This document shows, piece after piece, positions 6,509 through 9,817 of a stretch of DNA of 9,817 nucleotides. Numbering within the stretch: position 1 is the first letter of the stretch; every line of letters starts with the position of its first letter. Source of the stretch: Rhodoferax sp. (GTDB lineage: Bacteria; Pseudomonadota; Gammaproteobacteria; Burkholderiales; Burkholderiaceae). The position numbers were made by a program, and so were the translations under genes. Below the pieces are notes generated by a model. It was not told where the DNA came from. It saw only the letters and a program-made list of their open reading frames with translations, and searched no databases. The DNA lies in contig JAQGNA010000399.1 in NCBI GenBank assembly GCA_028292075.1, positions 1 through 9,817 of the forward strand, in the 5' to 3' direction.

Positions 6509-7684
6509 TTAACCGGGATTCTGCATAGCGCCCATGCAGGCCGGCTTGGCCGTGAGGGGCCTGGTGCCGCGTGGCGCGCTGAACTCGCGCCGCGGGGTCA
6601 AGTCAAACGCCTGTGCCGGGGGAGCCGGATAAGCCCTGGCCAATGATCTTCCCCTGGCGTTGAGTCGGTAGGCGTCGCGTTCTTGGGTGAAATCGCCCGG
6701 TGCTAGCCGAATATTTCGACCGTCCCCGCTCCACTCGTCCAAATCATCCTTCGCATTGCCGACGAGCACATTGTTCTCGGCACGGACCAGATCCGCACCC
6801 GGCTTGACTCGCAGGAAGATGCCGCCTTGTGGTCTGTCGTCGACGAGGGTGTTGTGCACCAGGCAGAGTTCGTTCCTGGGCCACTTATAGCCTTCTGCGC
6901 CGAACGAAATCAGATGTGGGTTGTTGGTGCCAGGGCTTTGCTGTATCACATTGCCGACCACATGGGCGACACCGCCGGCGGCGAACTCAAGTTCGTAGCT
7001 GGCGACGCCTTCAGACTGGTCGGTCAAATGGTTGTAGCGGATGTCGTTAAAAGCCGCGCGTGTCTTCAGTAAGTGACCGACGTTTGCGTGGTGAAAATAG
7101 CTGCCCGACACCGACAGGTGAGCGATTTCGCCGGCATAGAGGTTATGGCTTTGCCCGTCTCCATAGCCGTTGTGTCCAAACTCGCAGTCTTCGATTTGGA
7201 GACGCGTCTCAGGTCGGTTGCCAGTCAGAATGCCGTTTTCGTTTCTGATGAAACGGCAGTTGCGCACCGCCAGTGAGCCGCGCTCCAGGCGGATGCCCGC
7301 GCCGTTTCTGCTGGGAACGCTGGCGCCCTCAAAGTCGAAGCCTTCGACCTGGATGTTTTCCGTCCGCACGACCCAGATGGCTTTGCCCTCAGCCGCAGTG
7401 CTGGCTGCAATCAGTCGGGCCCTGCCGCCGACGGCGCGCAAGCAAACGCCCGGTTTGTCCCAGACGGCAACGTCCGCTACATAGTCCCCAGCTTCGACTT
7501 CGATGACACCGCCTTCTTGGACAACACGAGCCGCTGCCGAAATGGTCTTCAGCTCTTGGTTGGCCCCCACGCGGAGCGTTGCTCCTTCAGGTGCGGACGT
7601 GCTTTGCGCGGAGGCCGCAGGCAGCCAACTGGCCGTCGCGGCGGACAGTGCCCATGCCAGCGTGGAACGCCGCTTCATGAGCAT
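6509..7684 (-). CDS. Exported right-handed parallel beta-helix repeat protein
   Basis: With ATG 7684 the product has 391 residues. An N-terminal signal sequence follows: KRRST, a hydrophobic stretch rich in Ala/Leu/Trp, then PAASAQS, with likely cleavage after ASA near residue 26. The twin Arg makes the Tat route possible, but the match is weak. The mature part shows short beta-helix rungs: GGVIEVEAGDY; IQVEGFDFEGA; GIRLERGSLAVRNCRFIRNENGI; LQIEDCEFGHNG; SHNLYAGEIAHLSVSGSYFHH; GVAHVVGNVIQQSPGTNNPHL; and VRAENNVLVGN. This fold is used by pectate lyases, alginate epimerases and phage depolymerases, so a role in binding, trimming or modifying the locus polysaccharide in the periplasm is plausible. 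No catalytic triad can be named. Start alternatives are ATG 7678 (MKRR) and ATG 7723, which would add 13 residues including DD before the signal. It lies downstream of the minus-strand amidotransferase-like gene and was probably co-transcribed with it. Confidence 0.9.
   Translation of the reverse strand: MLMKRRSTLAWALSAATASWLPAASAQSTSAPEGATLRVGANQELKTISAAARVVQEGGVIEVEAGDYVADVAVWDKPGVCLRAVGGRARLIAASTAAEGKAIWVVRTENIQVEGFDFEGASVPSRNGAGIRLERGSLAVRNCRFIRNENGILTGNRPETRLQIEDCEFGHNGYGDGQSHNLYAGEIAHLSVSGSYFHHANVGHLLKTRAAFNDIRYNHLTDQSEGVASYELEFAAGGVAHVVGNVIQQSPGTNNPHLISFGAEGYKWPRNELCLVHNTLVDDRPQGGIFLRVKPGADLVRAENNVLVGNAKDDLDEWSGDGRNIRLAPGDFTQERDAYRLNARGRSLARAYPAPPAQAFDLTPRREFSAPRGTRPLTAKPACMGAMQNPG
6521..6539. 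repeat. Six-base perfect hairpin at the 3' end of the beta-helix gene
   Basis: CTGCAT (6521-6526) and ATGCAG (6534-6539) form a perfect stem with a seven-base loop, ten to thirty bases from the beta-helix stop codon. Neither strand has a T run after it, so it is not a standard intrinsic terminator. It could slow polymerase or protect an mRNA end. Chance is possible. Confidence 0.3.
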
Positions 7685-7729
7685 GTCATCGTGAGGCGGC
7701 CCAGCAGGCTTTCCAAAACCCATGACGCT

Positions 7730-9412
7730 TTACTTGAGCTCGTAGCGAGGCGCATGCACCTGCAGCCACTGCTCGAGCATCATCAGGATCCAGACCATCT
7801 CTCCGAAGTAGCCAGGATGCTCTGCCAATCGCACGTCGAGCAGAGAACGGATGAACTCGGGACGGACGATCCCTCTCCTGGACAGGCTTTGCAGCGTATC
7901 GGTGGCCAGCTTCTTCAGTGCCTGGTCTCGCAGTGCCCAAACGCCGAACGGCAGCCCAAAGCCCTGCTTCTTCTTGGTGATGGTCTCGTCAGGCAAGAAG
8001 CCCTTCAGCGCTTCCTTAAAGAACCAGCGCAGCTTCATGCCCTTCAGCTTGTATTCAGTCGGCAGACCGAGCGAAAAGTCGAGGAGCTTGCGGTCAAGGA
8101 AAGGGAACCCGACGGCCACCTTGGCGAAGGCGGTTGCCCCGAGAACCTTGGGCAAGTCTGTTTCAGCGAGCGTGTAACGCCAGTCGAAAGCCAGTTGTGC
8201 GTTGACATCACTGCAGGCGGGCGTGGACTTCCATACCTGGCGCTGCTGCTGTAGCGGAAGCCCCACATCCACCTGAGACAGGAACCCCGCGGTCAGGATG
8301 TCGTGAACGCCCAGTCGCATCACCAGGTTGTACATCTGCATGCGGTCCGGCATGGGGACTGAAGCCTGTTCGACATAGCTCGCAGCCTTGCTTACCACGG
8401 GCACCTTGGCGGCGATCGGCAGTCCGAGAAGGGGCTCCATCAGGCCTCGGCGTAGTGCTGAAGGCACGTGTTGGTACCAGCCAAAGATTCGTTGCTTGGC
8501 ATAGCGCGTGTTGCCGCCAAAGAGTTCGTCACCGCCATCGCCAGCGAGCAGTTTGCTGACGCCATCTTCTTTGGCCATCTTGGCGCAGTAGTAAGACGGC
8601 AGGACAGACGAGTTGCCGAAGGGCTGATCAAAATGGCTCGCGACAGCAGGAATACTACGCACCAGGTCGGCCGGGGTCACGTAGTACTCATGGTGATCCA
8701 TCTTGAAGTGGCGTGCGGTGATGCGCGCAAATTCCATCTCGTCATAGCCCTCGGCCTCGAAGCCGATGCTATAACTCGACCCGGGCTTGCCTTGCGCGTG
8801 GCCGATCATGCCGGCGATGGTGGAGCTGTCCGTGCCGCCGCTCAGAAAGCAAGCCGCCTTGCTGCCATCCAGCTCATGCCGCACGGATTCTTCAAGCAAT
8901 GTCTTGAATTCGCTTTTTAGTGCTTCGAGTGAAGCGCGCTTAGGCTCGGAAAAATGCGGGCGCCAGTAGGCTTTGACCTCCAGCTTGCCGTCGGCCCAGA
9001 CCGCGTAGTGCGCTGGAGGCAGCCGGTAAATGCCCTTAAAGATCGTCCGCGGCGAAGGAATGGCGTGGAAATAAAGGTAGTCGAAAATAGCCTGCGGGTC
9101 GATCTCCGTATCGCTGTCGGCCAGTTCGTCGGCACGGCTCGCAAAGCGGATCTCCGTGCCGACGACTCGGTAGCATATTGTGCGAACTGCGAATCGGTCG
9201 ACTGCCATCACGGTTTTGTTACCACGCACCCGCACTCCGAAGGCGAAGTCACCGTCGACACCGGAAATCGCGCTGGCGAGTGCTTCACCGCCAGCGACCT
9301 CGGCGATCAATTGCCATGCTGCGAGTGGCCCGCCATCGCGCGAGGCGTCGGTGAGACGGGAGGTTGAAAAGCGGGGCGCACCGTCGGCCACTGGATGACT
9401 TTGAATGGACAT
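7730..9412 (-). CDS. Asparagine synthase-like protein with degenerate glutaminase domain
   Basis: The 560-residue product keeps an intact AsnB synthetase half but a remnant glutaminase half. There is no MCG start, no RGPD and no NGEIYN, so the nucleophilic cysteine is missing. What remains of the first domain is GVDGDFAFGVRV...AVDRFAVRTICY...IRFASRADELADSD (about 51-101), then IDPQAIFDYLYFHAIPSPRTIFKGIYRLPP. The second domain has the ATP loop SGGTDSS (191-197), FDQPFGNSSVLPSYY, LAGDGGDELFGG (about 289-300) and KKKQGFGLPFGVW, so adenylation of a carboxylate should be possible. It cannot hydrolyse glutamine by itself. It may use free ammonia or a partner glutaminase, or it may join the acyl adenylate to an amine or hydroxyl. 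The start is uncertain: ATG 9412 is chosen, ATG 9430 and GTG 9439 are alternatives, and none has a strong Shine-Dalgarno. No upstream frame supplies the missing motifs. It heads the minus-strand unit ending in the beta-helix gene. Confidence 0.92.
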   Translation of the reverse strand: MSIQSHPVADGAPRFSTSRLTDASRDGGPLAAWQLIAEVAGGEALASAISGVDGDFAFGVRVRGNKTVMAVDRFAVRTICYRVVGTEIRFASRADELADSDTEIDPQAIFDYLYFHAIPSPRTIFKGIYRLPPAHYAVWADGKLEVKAYWRPHFSEPKRASLEALKSEFKTLLEESVRHELDGSKAACFLSGGTDSSTIAGMIGHAQGKPGSSYSIGFEAEGYDEMEFARITARHFKMDHHEYYVTPADLVRSIPAVASHFDQPFGNSSVLPSYYCAKMAKEDGVSKLLAGDGGDELFGGNTRYAKQRIFGWYQHVPSALRRGLMEPLLGLPIAAKVPVVSKAASYVEQASVPMPDRMQMYNLVMRLGVHDILTAGFLSQVDVGLPLQQQRQVWKSTPACSDVNAQLAFDWRYTLAETDLPKVLGATAFAKVAVGFPFLDRKLLDFSLGLPTEYKLKGMKLRWFFKEALKGFLPDETITKKKQGFGLPFGVWALRDQALKKLATDTLQSLSRRGIVRPEFIRSLLDVRLAEHPGYFGEMVWILMMLEQWLQVHAPRYELK

Positions 9413-9439
9413 AAGTTGGGAGAAAGGCATGCCGTGCAC

Positions 9440-9737
9440 GCCAGGATCAATCGTCGAATGCAGCGCAACACGGCTCCGAAAAACAATTCAACGGCGCTGC
9501 AAAAACCTGCTCGGATGATAGTGGGGTTAGGGCAGGCCGGCATCCGACTACGGTACGTGGGCACACGAAGCTTGATTTCTTCACAACCTGGGCCGCTAAA
9601 TAGTACAGATTGATGGACCTCGACCAGACGAAGGTGCAGTTTGGCCAAGATGGTGGTCCGCGCCATTTATCATGCGCACTTCCGCTCCCGCCTGCTGTCG
9701 TGCGCCGGAGCAACATCCTCAAGGTCCTGGTGTCCGT
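9440..9737. other. Divergent intergenic region
   Basis: About 300 bases separate the minus-strand amidotransferase-like gene from the plus-strand glycosyltransferase, so promoters for both directions should lie here. On the plus strand TTGATT (9572-9577) and a weak AT-rich hexamer around CTAAAT (9596-9601) could be a poor sigma-70 promoter. I found no -24/-12 sigma-54 match. The interlocking inverted repeats at 9506-9547 and a 42-codon open frame at 9613-9741 are described separately. No RNA gene is recognised. Confidence 0.45.
9506..9547. repeat. Interlocking inverted repeats in the divergent region
   Basis: CCTGC (9506-9510) is complementary to GCAGG (9532-9536), and the adjoining TCGGATG (9511-9517) is complementary to CATCCGA (9541-9547). 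The two stems are interleaved, so as RNA they would form a pseudoknot-like or alternative fold. As DNA they could mark an operator. The arms are short and may be chance. Confidence 0.35.
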
Positions 9738-9741
9738 GTGA
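9613..9741 (+). CDS. Possible 42-residue small ORF overlapping the next start (doubtful)
   Basis: ATG 9613 opens a 42-codon frame that ends TGA at 9739-9741, overlapping the GTG start of the glycosyltransferase by GTGA. That is the geometry of translational coupling. About 30 of its 42 codons end in G or C. There is no Shine-Dalgarno sequence before the ATG, a TTG lies one codon upstream, and the protein (MDLDQTKVQFGQDGG...) matches no family I know. It may simply be noncoding leader. Confidence 0.15.
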   Translation: MDLDQTKVQFGQDGGPRHLSCALPLPPAVVRRSNILKVLVSV

Positions 9742-9817
9742 AAAAAATATTGATGATCGCCTACCACTTCCCGCCGCTGGCCGGAAGCAGTGGCATCCAG
9801 CGCACGCTACGCTTCGT
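9738..9817 (+). CDS. Family 4 glycosyltransferase, N-terminal fragment (3' end cut by window)
   Basis: Only the first 26 codons are present, reading VKKILMIAYHFPPLAGSSGI and then QRTLRF. This is the standard N terminus of GT-B family 4 glycosyltransferases: a first beta strand, then a glycine-rich loop near the acceptor site (FPPLAGSSGIQR). GTG 9738 gives the usual short start before KKILMIAYHFPP. An in-frame ATG at 9672 would add 22 residues rich in Pro/Cys/Arg and is less likely, and neither start has a strong Shine-Dalgarno. It runs away from the minus-strand unit and probably begins another block of the polysaccharide locus. The sugar specificity is unknown. Confidence 0.85.
   Translation, partial: MKKILMIAYHFPPLAGSSGIQRTLRF

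Noticed and set aside
6459..6539. Intrinsic bidirectional terminator between the convergent genes
   Set aside because: A six-base stem exists at 6521-6539, but there is no U tract on either strand and it lies within coding sequence.
7517..8254. Plus-strand open frame of 245 codons
   Set aside because: It is antisense to the 3' part of the degenerate amidotransferase and the start of the beta-helix gene, both of which have clear family motifs. Its translation is low-complexity and His/Gln/Arg-rich.
9395..9613. Plus-strand 72-codon frame across the divergent junction
   Set aside because: It begins inside the 5' end of the minus-strand gene, has no Shine-Dalgarno, and resembles nothing known.
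9447..9767. Frameshifted N-terminal glutaminase domain upstream of the minus-strand amidotransferase
   Set aside because: I read the reverse-strand frames here for MCG, RGPD and NGEIYN. None is present, so the gene is not a simple frameshift of a complete amidotransferase.

Overview
The window looks like part of an exopolysaccharide gene cluster of the exosortase A (XrtA)/PEP-CTERM type from a Gram-negative, moderately GC-rich bacterium. A betaproteobacterium of the order Burkholderiales is my best guess. That rests on the set of families and on protein style, not on any marker gene. No rRNA, tRNA, CRISPR array or insertion sequence is visible.

Positions 1-6458, plus strand, hold a compact run of five genes. 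In order they are: the C-terminal part of a TviB/WbpA-type nucleotide-sugar C6 dehydrogenase; a family 4 glycosyltransferase of the kind tied to PEP-CTERM/XrtA systems; a glutamine-dependent amidotransferase of the asparagine synthase family; a second XrtA-type family 4 glycosyltransferase; and a polytopic O-antigen ligase/polymerase-like protein of the exosortase A-associated family. The first four are separated by at most 16 bases or overlap (ATGA between genes three and four). The ligase follows an 88-base leader that contains nested inverted repeats and its own strong Shine-Dalgarno sequence. Together they would make a UDP-uronic acid, assemble and possibly amidate an oligosaccharide at the inner membrane, and polymerise or transfer it in the periplasm.

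Positions 6509-9412, minus strand, hold a two-gene unit convergent with the first: a second asparagine synthase-like protein whose glutaminase domain has lost the catalytic N-terminal cysteine, and downstream of it an exported right-handed beta-helix protein that may bind, cleave or modify the polysaccharide.

Positions 9413-9737 form the divergent junction. The window closes with the first 26 codons of another plus-strand family 4 glycosyltransferase. The exosortase, polysaccharide export proteins and PrsK/PrsR regulators expected in such a locus are not in this window and would have to lie outside it.

The most interesting point is the coexistence of one complete and one glutaminase-dead amidotransferase in a locus that also encodes a sugar C6 dehydrogenase. 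This suggests uronamide formation or another amide/ester ligation on the polymer.
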